DNA from: UBA9732 sp963599445
GTDB taxonomy: Bacteria; Spirochaetota; Spirochaetia; Sphaerochaetales; Sphaerochaetaceae
Direction: 5' to 3'
Assembly (NCBI GenBank): GCA_963599445.1
Contig: CAVBWZ010000001.1
Location: forward strand, 62,001 to 126,000
Length of the DNA stretch: 64,000 bases
Every line of letters starts with the position of its first letter. Within the stretch, counting starts at the first letter, position 1. The translations under genes were made by a program, and so were the position numbers. Under the pieces are notes generated by a model. It had not been told where the DNA came from. It did no database searches and was given only the letters and a program-made list of their open reading frames with translations. Below are positions 7,522 to 16,097 of the stretch, one piece after another.

Positions 7522-9609
7522 ATGAAGAAATCGTTCGTCATAGTCCTTTTGCTGATGGCAGTGTGCTTTGGTGTGTTCGCAGAGGATTCGCTTCTTCTTG
7601 CAGATGTTCCTATAATCTACGGCGAGGAGAACTTCATCCAAAGGATCGAGGCCAAGACAGGTGGTGAGCGCGAACCAATAGGAGTTGTGCTCAGTGGGGG
7701 ATCTGCCAGGGCGTTCGCTCACATTGGAGTGCTTCAGTACCTTGAGGAGCAGGGGATATATCCGGACTACATAGTCAGCAACTCCATGGGAAGCATAATT
7801 GGCATGCTCTATGGCGCAGGCATGAGCCCAGCCCAGATACTGGACGTTGTGACTTCGTCTGACTTTGGACAGCTGTTCGACTTTTCCATACCTCTGAACA
7901 CTGGACTTCTCAATGTATCGAAGTTCAAGTCCCTCATAGGTGCCTATGTTGGAGAGGATCTTAGGCTTGAAGACCTTGCCATACCTGTAATGGTTGTGTG
8001 CGAGGACATGGTCACAAAGAGACAGATTCTTGTGACGGAGGGCGATTTCCTTGACGTGCTGGCGGCGAGCTTTGCGCTTCCCGTCTATTTTGGAAGCGTG
8101 GAGTACGAAGACCATGTACTTATAGACGGCGGCATTGCAAACCTTGTTCCTGTTGAAAATGCATACAGGTATTCCAGCAAGGTTCTGGTTTCGACCACCT
8201 TCTACGCAGGCAAGGATCTTAATCTGAAGAACCCTCTCACAGGCTTGAACGTAAGCATAGACATTGGAAAGAGAAGGCAGGGCGTGGAGGAGCTCAAGGA
8301 GCATCCGGATGCGGTCTGGGTCAGGTGCAATGTGGAGGACTTCTCCTTCATGGACTTCAAGGAAGGCTCTTCCTTGGCGCAGCATGGGTACGATTCATGT
8401 CTTGAAAAGAGCGAAGAGATAGCTGCGCTTGCCAAAGTTTATGTTGGAGACGGAACCTCTCCTGCCAATGCGGAGTTCAGAAAGGCCTTGGAGAAAAAAC
8501 GTGTCTCATTCGCTTCAAGGATTCCAAAGCTCAAGCGAAGCTATGCGCTGTACAATAGGACCAAGACCGTTGGAACGGCCTCCAACATCGGTCTTTCGTT
8601 CGAGTCGTATGACAAGGATGTATACTCGTTCAGAGACGATGCGGTGCTTGGATTGGACTATTGGCTTTCGTCAGGCAATCTTGATGTCAAGGTTGCCGCA
8701 GGTGCATCTTTTGATCTTCAATCCTATGGGTATGGGGTGTATGAAGAAGACACCTTGTTGTATCCGCACGTCCTTCCAACCGTTGACGCCAGCGTCGACT
8801 ACTATCTTTTCAACCATCTGAAAGCCAATGTGAGAGGTGCTATGAACCTTTCACGGCATAGCACAGGAAAGGGCGTTGCCTTGTACTTCGATGCCCTTCA
8901 GTCCCTGCAGTACCGCTCCGGTTCATTCTCCATTGGAAAGGTTCCTGGCTCGTTCTCGTTCGTAGCCACACAGACCTTCGAAGTCCTGTTCCCCGGCAAT
9001 GGAACTTCCAAGGTGTACTTTGACAGCTCGTCTCCGCTTCTTGATGGAAAAGCCAACCTTTCGTATGACTCGAACGTCTTTTCAAGCGACCTTGGAGTTG
9101 GCGTCCAGCATCTTGGATGGTTTGGAAACGACTATTCAAGGCTCTTTGGAACGGCTTCGTTGGATTTGGGGCTGAGACCTACAGGAACAACCAGCGTTGG
9201 ATTGGGAGTTGCCTCTCGTTTCTCGTTCGATGGAAAGGGGAATGTTCCAGTGCTTGCAAAGGATGGATTCCAGCTTGCGGATTCTGTCATCAAGTCGCAG
9301 GGTTCTCCAAAAGCCTTGAAGGACAACGAGCAGCAGTACATCATTGCTGCACATTTTTCGTTCGACTACATGTTCCTGTCCAGGAAGATTGGCATAGCTG
9401 AGCTTTTGCTTCTGTCAAAGAGCAGCGTAGGGGCTTTCTGCAATCTTCTTTGGTACGATGGTGCAATGCCTGCAGTCCAGGCGGGGGCAAGGATTTCCAC
9501 CAACATCGGATTCCTAGGCCTCAAGGACACTCCTTTGAACGTTGATGTCTCCTACGACTTCTCAATAAAGAAGGTTCTTTGGAGTCTGTCTCTGAGAAGT
9601 TCGTTCTAA
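7522..9609 (+). CDS. Patatin-like phospholipase with C-terminal outer-membrane beta-barrel (PlpD/FplA-like)
   Basis: The 695-residue protein has a signal peptide cleaved after about residue 20 (VFA/ED), a patatin domain (about 52-260) and a long C-terminal part rich in alternating strands that ends in Phe (LRSSF), as outer-membrane barrels do. The oxyanion loop is GGSARA (59-64), the nucleophile is S88 in SNSMG, and the dyad Asp is D202 in IDGG. The nucleophile elbow has Ser where the family has Gly (GxSxG). Such type Vd autotransporters carry a lipase domain through their own barrel. It is a single gene, convergent with the next one. Confidence 0.9.
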   Translation: MKKSFVIVLLLMAVCFGVFAEDSLLLADVPIIYGEENFIQRIEAKTGGEREPIGVVLSGGSARAFAHIGVLQYLEEQGIYPDYIVSNSMGSIIGMLYGAGMSPAQILDVVTSSDFGQLFDFSIPLNTGLLNVSKFKSLIGAYVGEDLRLEDLAIPVMVVCEDMVTKRQILVTEGDFLDVLAASFALPVYFGSVEYEDHVLIDGGIANLVPVENAYRYSSKVLVSTTFYAGKDLNLKNPLTGLNVSIDIGKRRQGVEELKEHPDAVWVRCNVEDFSFMDFKEGSSLAQHGYDSCLEKSEEIAALAKVYVGDGTSPANAEFRKALEKKRVSFASRIPKLKRSYALYNRTKTVGTASNIGLSFESYDKDVYSFRDDAVLGLDYWLSSGNLDVKVAAGASFDLQSYGYGVYEEDTLLYPHVLPTVDASVDYYLFNHLKANVRGAMNLSRHSTGKGVALYFDALQSLQYRSGSFSIGKVPGSFSFVATQTFEVLFPGNGTSKVYFDSSSPLLDGKANLSYDSNVFSSDLGVGVQHLGWFGNDYSRLFGTASLDLGLRPTGTTSVGLGVASRFSFDGKGNVPVLAKDGFQLADSVIKSQGSPKALKDNEQQYIIAAHFSFDYMFLSRKIGIAELLLLSKSSVGAFCNLLWYDGAMPAVQAGARISTNIGFLGLKDTPLNVDVSYDFSIKKVLWSLSLRSSF

Positions 9610-9622
9610 GACAAAAGGCTTA

Positions 9623-10834
9623 CTAGAAATCAGAATCCAACTCAAAAGCCATGTGCTCTCCTGAAATCGGATGGTTGAAGGAGAGTCTTTTTGCCTGCAG
9701 CATCATCCTGGGGGCTTTGCACTTGGCATCCAGCCCGATGTTTCCGTAGAGGGCATCTCCAAGTATTGGATGTCCAAGTCCATAGGTGCAGTGCATCCTT
9801 AGCTGGTGGGTCCTTCCTGTAAGCGGCTCCAGTTCAAGCCTTGTGCATTTTGTTCCGTATCGGTTCTCGATGCTCAGCCTTCTCCATTTCGTCACGGCTT
9901 TCTTCCCGTTTTCGAAATCCACCACCTGGTATGGCCGGTTGGAGACGTCGAGCCTTATTGGAAGGTCCACAACGCCTTCCTTTTCCTCGACGATTCCATG
10001 TACAAGGGCTTCGTATGTCTTGTACACCTCCTTCCTTTCGAAGGATAGGGAAAGCCTATCGTGCGCTGTCTTTGTAAGTCCAAGTACCAAGAGCCCGCTT
10101 GTTGCTTGGTCCAACCTGTGGACACATGGTTGCTGTATGCATTCTTCGTACAGGCTGCGGACCCTTGATGCTATGCAGTCCTGTTTGTCAGGGCTTCTGC
10201 CCTCTATGCTCAGCATTCCGCTTGGCTTGTCCACCACTACTATGTCACCATCGTAGTGGACTATGTCCAATCCCAGCATATACTTGAGGATTGGTTTGCA
10301 TCTGAAGTCGCAGGGAGGGTGGAATCCCATGTGCCCATGCGAACCTGCGCCGTAGAAGAACTCGGCCATGGAGAGCGGCTTCTTTCCAAGCATGTATGCG
10401 TGGTTCAGCAGTTTGGGTGCACAACAATCGCCTGTTCCTGATGGGGCGTTTGGGAAAATTGTATCAAGTGTGCGTACAAGGCCATCGTAGCAGTGGAAGC
10501 TGTAGAGTTTTTGGACTTCGTTCCAACACTCACGCGATGCTTCCTTTGAATCCTTGGGATCTTTCGTACCTTTGATTATGCCATCGTGAAGCGCCAAAAG
10601 ATCCTGCATCTCCTTCGTTGGGAATACCGGAGGCACGAAGCCTTCATATTCGTACTGGCCTTCCAGCAATCCTGAAAAGGCCTTGTAAATGGTCCCGTCC
10701 GTGCACACGAGGACTCCAAGCATGCGTCCGTGGCCGGGTTGTTTCAAGGCATCCCCCAACGGGGAGGAGTCAAGCTTGGCGGCAAGTTCAAGGCATATGG
10801 GCTTTGCTGGTTCCAAAGGGAGGATGTTAGTCAT
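9623..10834 (-). CDS. RluA-family RNA pseudouridine synthase with N-terminal extension
   Basis: The C-terminal half (about 200-403) is an RluA-type catalytic domain: VVVDKPSGM, the catalytic Asp in HRLDQATSG, KTYEALV, and PLTGRTHQLR. It converts uridine to pseudouridine in rRNA or tRNA. The N-terminal 190 residues carry the GTGDCCAPKLL and AEFFYG motifs seen in a subset of RluA-like enzymes, with several Cys/His residues that might bind metal. It starts 3 bases after the MATE pump stop, so the two are co-transcribed. The target base cannot be predicted. Confidence 0.9.
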   Translation of the reverse strand: MTNILPLEPAKPICLELAAKLDSSPLGDALKQPGHGRMLGVLVCTDGTIYKAFSGLLEGQYEYEGFVPPVFPTKEMQDLLALHDGIIKGTKDPKDSKEASRECWNEVQKLYSFHCYDGLVRTLDTIFPNAPSGTGDCCAPKLLNHAYMLGKKPLSMAEFFYGAGSHGHMGFHPPCDFRCKPILKYMLGLDIVHYDGDIVVVDKPSGMLSIEGRSPDKQDCIASRVRSLYEECIQQPCVHRLDQATSGLLVLGLTKTAHDRLSLSFERKEVYKTYEALVHGIVEEKEGVVDLPIRLDVSNRPYQVVDFENGKKAVTKWRRLSIENRYGTKCTRLELEPLTGRTHQLRMHCTYGLGHPILGDALYGNIGLDAKCKAPRMMLQAKRLSFNHPISGEHMAFELDSDF

Positions 10835-10837
10835 GGG

Positions 10838-12247
10838 TCAGTTCTCAGAGACATCGGTCTTGGATATGGTTGGGGCTTTGGCTTGGCCGTAGACGTTGCC
10901 AAAGAGGTAGTAGACCAGAAATGCAAGTGATGTGACGATCCAGGTCGCGGGATAGGATGCCACGACGGAGGTGAGCGTGCCGTAGATTGGTGGGACGATG
11001 CGGATCCACACGACCCTTAGGATGCAGATTCCAAATACTGTGAAAACCGTTGGCATGAGGGCCTTGCCTGTGCCTCGGATTGCACCTGAGAGGATTTCTA
11101 TTAGGATGTACGTGAAGTAGAATGGTGCTATGCTGTTGAGGATTCCAACTCCTGCGTCTATGACGGCGGCGTCGCTTGCAAACAGCATGAAGCCGTAGCG
11201 CGAGAACGAGATGTACAGGGCTTCTATGAGGAGTGTTGCTCCCAACGACATGAGCAGGCATTCGCGCACGCCTTTCTTCGACCTTTCTATCTGACCCGCA
11301 CCATAGTTCTGTCCTACGAATGTGGTTATGGCTATTCCAAAGGCCGATAGCGTCATCCAGAACAGACTGTCGAGTTTGCCAAACGCCGCCCATGCCGCCG
11401 CTGCATTGGTTCCAAAGCTGTTGATGGCGCTTTGGATTATGAGGTTGGACACGGTGTAGAGTATGGCCTGGATGCCTGCCGGAAGGCCTATGCAGATGGT
11501 CTTTGCAAGCATTTGCCTTTCAAAGCGTATATCTTTGTACACGAGTCTGCAGCAGTCCGTGCGGCGTCTTAGGAAAACTATCACAAGCACCAACGAGAGT
11601 ACCTGCGACAGTACTGTTGCGTATGCGGCTCCCGCCACTCCCATATGAAAAGGTCCTACGAAGACTATGTCCAGTACGATGTTGAGAAGGCATCCTGCAA
11701 TGAGGAAGTACAGCGGTCTTCTGCTGTCGCCAAAGGCTCTGAATATGCCGGCTCCCATGTTGTACATGACGGTGGCCACTCCACCTGCAAAGTATATGTG
11801 TATGTACCTAAGTGCAAGGGGCATGATGTCCTCTGGCGTGGATATGGCTTTCAAAAGCGCCTCGGCGGTGGCGTATCCGGCTATTGATATGATTATGCCT
11901 CCCACCAGAGAGAGTGCAAAGGCGTTGTGTATGGCCTTGTGCACGCTATCTTCCTCCTTTGCGCCATAGTATTGTGAAATCACCACAGTGGCTCCCGATG
12001 CCAGACCTGTGAAGAACCCTATGAGCAGATTTATGACCGTTCCAGTTCCACCTCCAACCGCTGCAAGGGCCTCCTTTCCAAGGAGGTTTCCAACTATGAC
12101 GGCATCAACGGTGTTGTATAGTTGCTGGAAGAACGTTCCAAGCAGGATGGGGAAGAAGAATCCCAGAAGCTGCTTCCATATCGTGCCTTGGGTTATGCCG
12201 TTGCTGTTGATGTCGCCAAGTCTTTTGTCTTTGCTCTTAGTCTCCAT
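10838..12247 (-). CDS. MATE-family multidrug/cation antiporter
   Basis: This 469-residue protein with about 12 membrane helices carries MATE features: FFPILLGTFFQQLYNTVDAVIVG at the start, GLASGATVVISQYYGA, and a second half repeating the pattern (SAFGIAITTFVGQNYGAGQ). It should export organic cations or drugs in exchange for Na+ or H+. It is the first gene of an operon with the pseudouridine synthase. The 5' leader contains three 13-bp tandem repeats. The last codons include one copy of the recurring 11-mer GACATCGGTCT (10850-10860). Confidence 0.92.
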   Translation of the reverse strand: METKSKDKRLGDINSNGITQGTIWKQLLGFFFPILLGTFFQQLYNTVDAVIVGNLLGKEALAAVGGGTGTVINLLIGFFTGLASGATVVISQYYGAKEEDSVHKAIHNAFALSLVGGIIISIAGYATAEALLKAISTPEDIMPLALRYIHIYFAGGVATVMYNMGAGIFRAFGDSRRPLYFLIAGCLLNIVLDIVFVGPFHMGVAGAAYATVLSQVLSLVLVIVFLRRRTDCCRLVYKDIRFERQMLAKTICIGLPAGIQAILYTVSNLIIQSAINSFGTNAAAAWAAFGKLDSLFWMTLSAFGIAITTFVGQNYGAGQIERSKKGVRECLLMSLGATLLIEALYISFSRYGFMLFASDAAVIDAGVGILNSIAPFYFTYILIEILSGAIRGTGKALMPTVFTVFGICILRVVWIRIVPPIYGTLTSVVASYPATWIVTSLAFLVYYLFGNVYGQAKAPTISKTDVSEN

Positions 12248-12261
12248 GTCAGTCCACCATG

Positions 12262-12300
12262 TCCATGAATTCTTTCCATGAATTCCTTCCGTGAATTCTT
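12262..12300. repeat. Three tandem 13-bp repeats in the MATE leader
   Basis: Units TCCATGAATTCTT (12262-12274), TCCATGAATTCCT (12275-12287) and TCCGTGAATTCTT (12288-12300) are contiguous. On the minus strand, toward the MATE start, they read as AAGGAATTCATGG-like units, each resembling a ribosome site followed by ATG. Confidence 0.85.
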
Positions 12301-12493
12301 GCAGTTGGTATTGTCAGTGTAGGTACAGCCAGTATGCCCTTTTTGCAGTCTCTTGTGAAGATTCGAAGGAAAGGTATGGAAATATTGTATGGGAGCTGGT
12401 CTTGCATCAATTGTTTTAAATTTTGTCGTTCTTTGGTATGTTTTATAGTCCATGTGCATAGTCGCAACCTTCCTTTTTAACTATACTTGTCCT

Positions 12494-13126
12494 ATGAGTC
12501 CAAAGAGCGAACCTGTCAAAGGTAGAATCCTCGTGCATTGCTGCTGTGGCCCTTGTGCTACAAGCAGTGTGCAAAGGCTGTTGGACGATGGCTATGAGCC
12601 TGTGCTCTGCTTTGGAAACAGCAACATATGGCCCAAGGAGGAGAACGACAAGCGCTATGGAGAGCTTTTGAAGGTGGCTGACCTGCACGGCCTTGAGGTC
12701 GTGAGGTTGGACTACGACCATGAAGCCTGGAGGGCCTTTGTCAAAGGACTTGAAAACGAACCGGAGCATGGCGCAAGGTGCCTTAGATGCTTTGAGTTCA
12801 ACCTTGGAGAGGCCTCAAGGGAGGCGAAAGCGCTTGGAATATGGAAGTTCACGACGACCCTTACCGTGAGCAGGTTCAAGAAGAGCGAATCCATATTCGG
12901 TGTGGGTGATGCCTTCGAAGGCTTTGAGAGGATCGACTTCAAGAAGAAGGACGGCTTTGCAAAAAGCGTTGCTATGTCCAAGGAACTTGGGCTCTATAGA
13001 CAGCAGTACTGCGGGTGCGAGTTCTCGCTTCCAAAGACGGACTGTTGGGCAGGTGATGGAACAAGTGATGGGAAAGACGACGGTGCAACTGGCGGAATCC
13101 AGTTGCAGAACGAGACCAGGAGGTAG
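12494..13126 (+). CDS. queH: Epoxyqueuosine reductase QueH
   Basis: QueH is the cobalamin-independent enzyme that reduces epoxyqueuosine to queuosine in tRNA wobble positions. The 210-residue protein has the family cysteines: HCCCGPC near the N-terminus, RCLRCFE in the middle, and QQYCGCEFS near the C-terminus, which hold an Fe-S cluster and a neighbouring metal. The start is the ATG at 12494 (MSPKSEP); a longer frame from 12452 adds an unlikely leader. No Shine-Dalgarno is visible, while TATACT lies 6 bases upstream, so a leaderless transcript is possible. The stop is followed within 6 bases by the TPR gene. Confidence 0.92.
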   Translation: MSPKSEPVKGRILVHCCCGPCATSSVQRLLDDGYEPVLCFGNSNIWPKEENDKRYGELLKVADLHGLEVVRLDYDHEAWRAFVKGLENEPEHGARCLRCFEFNLGEASREAKALGIWKFTTTLTVSRFKKSESIFGVGDAFEGFERIDFKKKDGFAKSVAMSKELGLYRQQYCGCEFSLPKTDCWAGDGTSDGKDDGATGGIQLQNETRR

Positions 13127-13132
13127 GTGAAT

Positions 13133-14362
13133 ATGCCAAACGTGCAACAGACGAGACTGAACAAGGGGGCCCTCTTAGCCCTTCTTTTCATAATGCTTAC
13201 AATAGGAGCCTGCTTCCTACCAATTCCTTGGTGGGCCAAGGCATTGATTGCAGTCGTACTTGTTGGAACGTTCCTTTTCATAAGAAGAGGCTACATCTAC
13301 TTCTACAGAGCCGCAGTGACCCTTCAGAAGGAGAACACTCCAAAGGTGTGGAACCTGATGAAGAAGGCCCTCGCCGCCCACGTGGACGATGAAAGGAAGA
13401 TTCTGATCTGTTCTGCGTTCATCCAGCAGGGAGATGCGCAGTTCGGCGTCGACACCCTTGAAAGACTCATCCCTGTATGCAAGGAGGAGTCCAGACGTGC
13501 CATGGCCACAGTGACCCTCTCCATGGGCTATTGGAGGCTTGGAGACCTGGACAAGGCCATAGAGATACTTCAGAACCTCAGGGCAACCGGCTACAACGAC
13601 GACAACCTTGAGATAAACCTTGAGACGTACCTTCTTGAGAATGGAGATCTAAAGGAGGCCAAGAAGCTCATAGTCCAATCACGCAAAAGCGGCGCCGAGA
13701 GCAACGGACTTCTTGACAACCGCGGCTGGTACTACATCCAAATGGGCGAGTGGGACAAAGCCGCCGACATATTCGACGAGCTCATAGACGACAGGCACGC
13801 CAAGTTCCCAGAGGCCTATGTCCACGGAGCCCAGGTCTGCATCCACAAGGGTCGCATAGACGATGCCATAGACCGCCTTGGCTGGGCCCTCTCCAAACGC
13901 TTCACCAATACGTGCGCCGTCACCAAGGAGTATGTCCAGACCCTCATCATCGGCCTTGAGAATCGTGCTACAAGAGACGCCTTTGCACGTGCAATGGACG
14001 ACAACGTGCGCGAAGTCTCCTTGGGACGTGAATTCCCAGGGTTTGAACAGGCCTTGGAAGCGGGTTCCTCCAACGATATGGCCTGCAAGGAAGATGCCTT
14101 CTCCAACGAGGTTTCAGCCGGCTCGAACGACGAGGTCTGCACAGTTTCCAATACCGATGTCCTTGATGACGACGAGCGTGAGCCGAATACGGACCTTACG
14201 GAAGAGGATCTTGAATATGATGGGTCCTACGATTTGGATGATGTGGATGGCTCGGATGAAGACGGCTTGAATGACGACGTCCCTGACACAAGCATAGACG
14301 ACGATGACGACAGGGAACCCAATACGGATTTGACAGAGGAAGATGAGAAGATTACTGAGTAG
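13133..14362 (+). CDS. Membrane-anchored TPR protein with acidic C-terminal tail
   Basis: The start is ATG 13133, eight bases after AGGAGG; the GTG at 13127 is too close to it. The 409-residue protein has two N-terminal membrane helices (LALLFIMLTIGACFLP and WWAKALIAVVLVGTFLFI), then TPR-like helical repeats (about 60-300, for example GYWRLGDLDKAIEIL and GWYYIQMGEWDKAADIF). The last 70 residues are very acidic and contain the same block twice, EREPNTDLTEED and DREPNTDLTEED. It lies between queH and an ABC exporter and overlaps the exporter start by 20 bases. A scaffold role at the membrane is inferred. Confidence 0.8.
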   Translation: MPNVQQTRLNKGALLALLFIMLTIGACFLPIPWWAKALIAVVLVGTFLFIRRGYIYFYRAAVTLQKENTPKVWNLMKKALAAHVDDERKILICSAFIQQGDAQFGVDTLERLIPVCKEESRRAMATVTLSMGYWRLGDLDKAIEILQNLRATGYNDDNLEINLETYLLENGDLKEAKKLIVQSRKSGAESNGLLDNRGWYYIQMGEWDKAADIFDELIDDRHAKFPEAYVHGAQVCIHKGRIDDAIDRLGWALSKRFTNTCAVTKEYVQTLIIGLENRATRDAFARAMDDNVREVSLGREFPGFEQALEAGSSNDMACKEDAFSNEVSAGSNDEVCTVSNTDVLDDDEREPNTDLTEEDLEYDGSYDLDDVDGSDEDGLNDDVPDTSIDDDDDREPNTDLTEEDEKITE

Positions 14363-16097
14363 ATATCTAGGAATGTTCAAGTGGCAGGTTGCGTGCGTCC
14401 TTTTGTTCGTGGCCTGTCAGGTCGCAGGGGAGCTTGCGCTTCCAACCGTGATGGCCAGGATAGTGGATGTGGGCCTTCCTGCTGGAGATATGGGGTATAT
14501 CCTTTCCAGAGGTGGACTTATGTTGCTTCTGTCCTTGGGACAGGTTGCGGCCATGCTTGGGGTTGGCTATTTCAGCAGCAGAGTCTCCGCTGGGATTGGC
14601 AGGGCCATGAGACGTGCCATATTCGTCAATGCGGAGAGCTTCTCACTGAACGAGATGGACTCCATTGGCGTTTCGTCCATGATAAAGAGGAATACGGGGG
14701 ATGTGACGATTCTTCAGAACTTCTCAGTCATGCTCATGAGGATGATGCTCACAGCCCCCATAATGTTCATTGGAAGCATTGCACTTACGTTCTCCATAAA
14801 CAGGGAGCTTGCAAAGGTCCTTCTTGTGTCCGTGCCTATCCTTCTTGTGTTGTTTGGGACTGTCATATCCATTGGAACCAAACTGTTCGATGTCCTCAAG
14901 AAGAAGGACGACAGACTCAACCTCCTTCTCAGGGAGCACCTTTCCGGAACAAGGGTCATACGGGCCTTCGTGAACCAGAAGACAGAGCGTGACAAGTTCG
15001 AGAAGGGAAACGAGGAGCTCTATAGGATATCGCTCAAGGTATCCAGGATAGTCACGGCCCTCATGCCAAGCCTTTTTCTGGTGGTCAACATGACCACGGT
15101 GGCCGTCTGCTATTTTGGCGCAGTCCAGATAGAGGCCGGCGGAATGCAGGTGGGACAGCTCATGAGCTTCGTCCAGTATGTGACTCAGATCCTCATGAGC
15201 ATAGCAATGCTAAGCATGCTTATGGTCATCCTTCCACGAGCCAACGTGAGTGCAAAGAGAATCAACGAAGTGCTGGATCTTAGGACTGCAATCTCTGATC
15301 CTGATTCGCCAAAGGTTCCTTCTTCTTCGAACGATGTCCCAAGAGGCACACTTGAGTTCAAAAACGTATCGTTCACCTATCCAGGAGGCGATGCTCCTGT
15401 TCTCAATGATATAAGCTTTACAGCCAAAGGTGGAAGCACGACGGCGATCATAGGCTCAACCGGAAGTGGAAAGAGCACCCTGCTTTCGTTGATACCTAGG
15501 CTATACGACTGTTCAGGTGGACAGGTTCTGCTTGACGGTCAGGACGTGAGGGACTACTCGGTGAAGGACCTTAGGGAGCGCATAGGATATGTTCCTCAGA
15601 AGGGATATCTTTTCAGTGGTACGATAGCCGACAACATACGGTTTGGCTGTCCAAACGCTACTGATGAACAGGTCGAATCCGCCCTCAGGACCGCCCAGGC
15701 ATGGGATTTCGTCTCAAGCAAGGAGAACGGGGTGGACGAAGAGGTCTCTCAGGGAGGAAAGAACGTTTCCGGAGGCCAGAAGCAAAGGCTTGCAATCGCC
15801 CGTGCCATAGTGCGCGACTGTGAAGTCTACGTCTTCGACGACAGCTTCTCCGCCTTGGATTTCGAGACGGACTCGCGTCTGCGTGCAGCCCTCGCAAGCG
15901 ACGAACGGCTCAGCAAGGCCACAAGGATAATCGTGGCCCAGAGGGTCAGCACCATAATGAATGCGGACGAGATAATAGTTCTGGACAAGGGCTCCATTGT
16001 CGGAAGGGGAAGGCATTCCCAGCTTCTCAAGGAATGCCCTTTGTACCATGAGATTGCATCCAGCCAGTTGAGCGAGGAGGAGCTTGGAAATGAGTGA
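14343..16097 (+). CDS. Heterodimeric ABC exporter, subunit with degenerate ATP site
   Basis: A 584-residue half-transporter: six membrane helices (1-310) and an ATPase with GSTGSGKST, VSGGQKQRLAIAR and Walker B VYVFDDSFSALD. The residue after the Walker B Asp is Asp, not Glu, as in the degenerate site of TM287/288-type exporters. GAGGAAG precedes ATG 14343 inside the TPR gene. It overlaps the next subunit by 8 bases. Exporters of this class carry drugs, lipids or peptides; substrate unknown. Confidence 0.92.
   Translation: MRRLLSRYLGMFKWQVACVLLFVACQVAGELALPTVMARIVDVGLPAGDMGYILSRGGLMLLLSLGQVAAMLGVGYFSSRVSAGIGRAMRRAIFVNAESFSLNEMDSIGVSSMIKRNTGDVTILQNFSVMLMRMMLTAPIMFIGSIALTFSINRELAKVLLVSVPILLVLFGTVISIGTKLFDVLKKKDDRLNLLLREHLSGTRVIRAFVNQKTERDKFEKGNEELYRISLKVSRIVTALMPSLFLVVNMTTVAVCYFGAVQIEAGGMQVGQLMSFVQYVTQILMSIAMLSMLMVILPRANVSAKRINEVLDLRTAISDPDSPKVPSSSNDVPRGTLEFKNVSFTYPGGDAPVLNDISFTAKGGSTTAIIGSTGSGKSTLLSLIPRLYDCSGGQVLLDGQDVRDYSVKDLRERIGYVPQKGYLFSGTIADNIRFGCPNATDEQVESALRTAQAWDFVSSKENGVDEEVSQGGKNVSGGQKQRLAIARAIVRDCEVYVFDDSFSALDFETDSRLRAALASDERLSKATRIIVAQRVSTIMNADEIIVLDKGSIVGRGRHSQLLKECPLYHEIASSQLSEEELGNE

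Noticed and set aside
12249..12467. 72-codon upstream frame ending 2 bases before the MATE start
   Set aside because: It runs through the 13-bp repeats, has no ribosome site and no protein-like pattern; the close stop may be coincidence.
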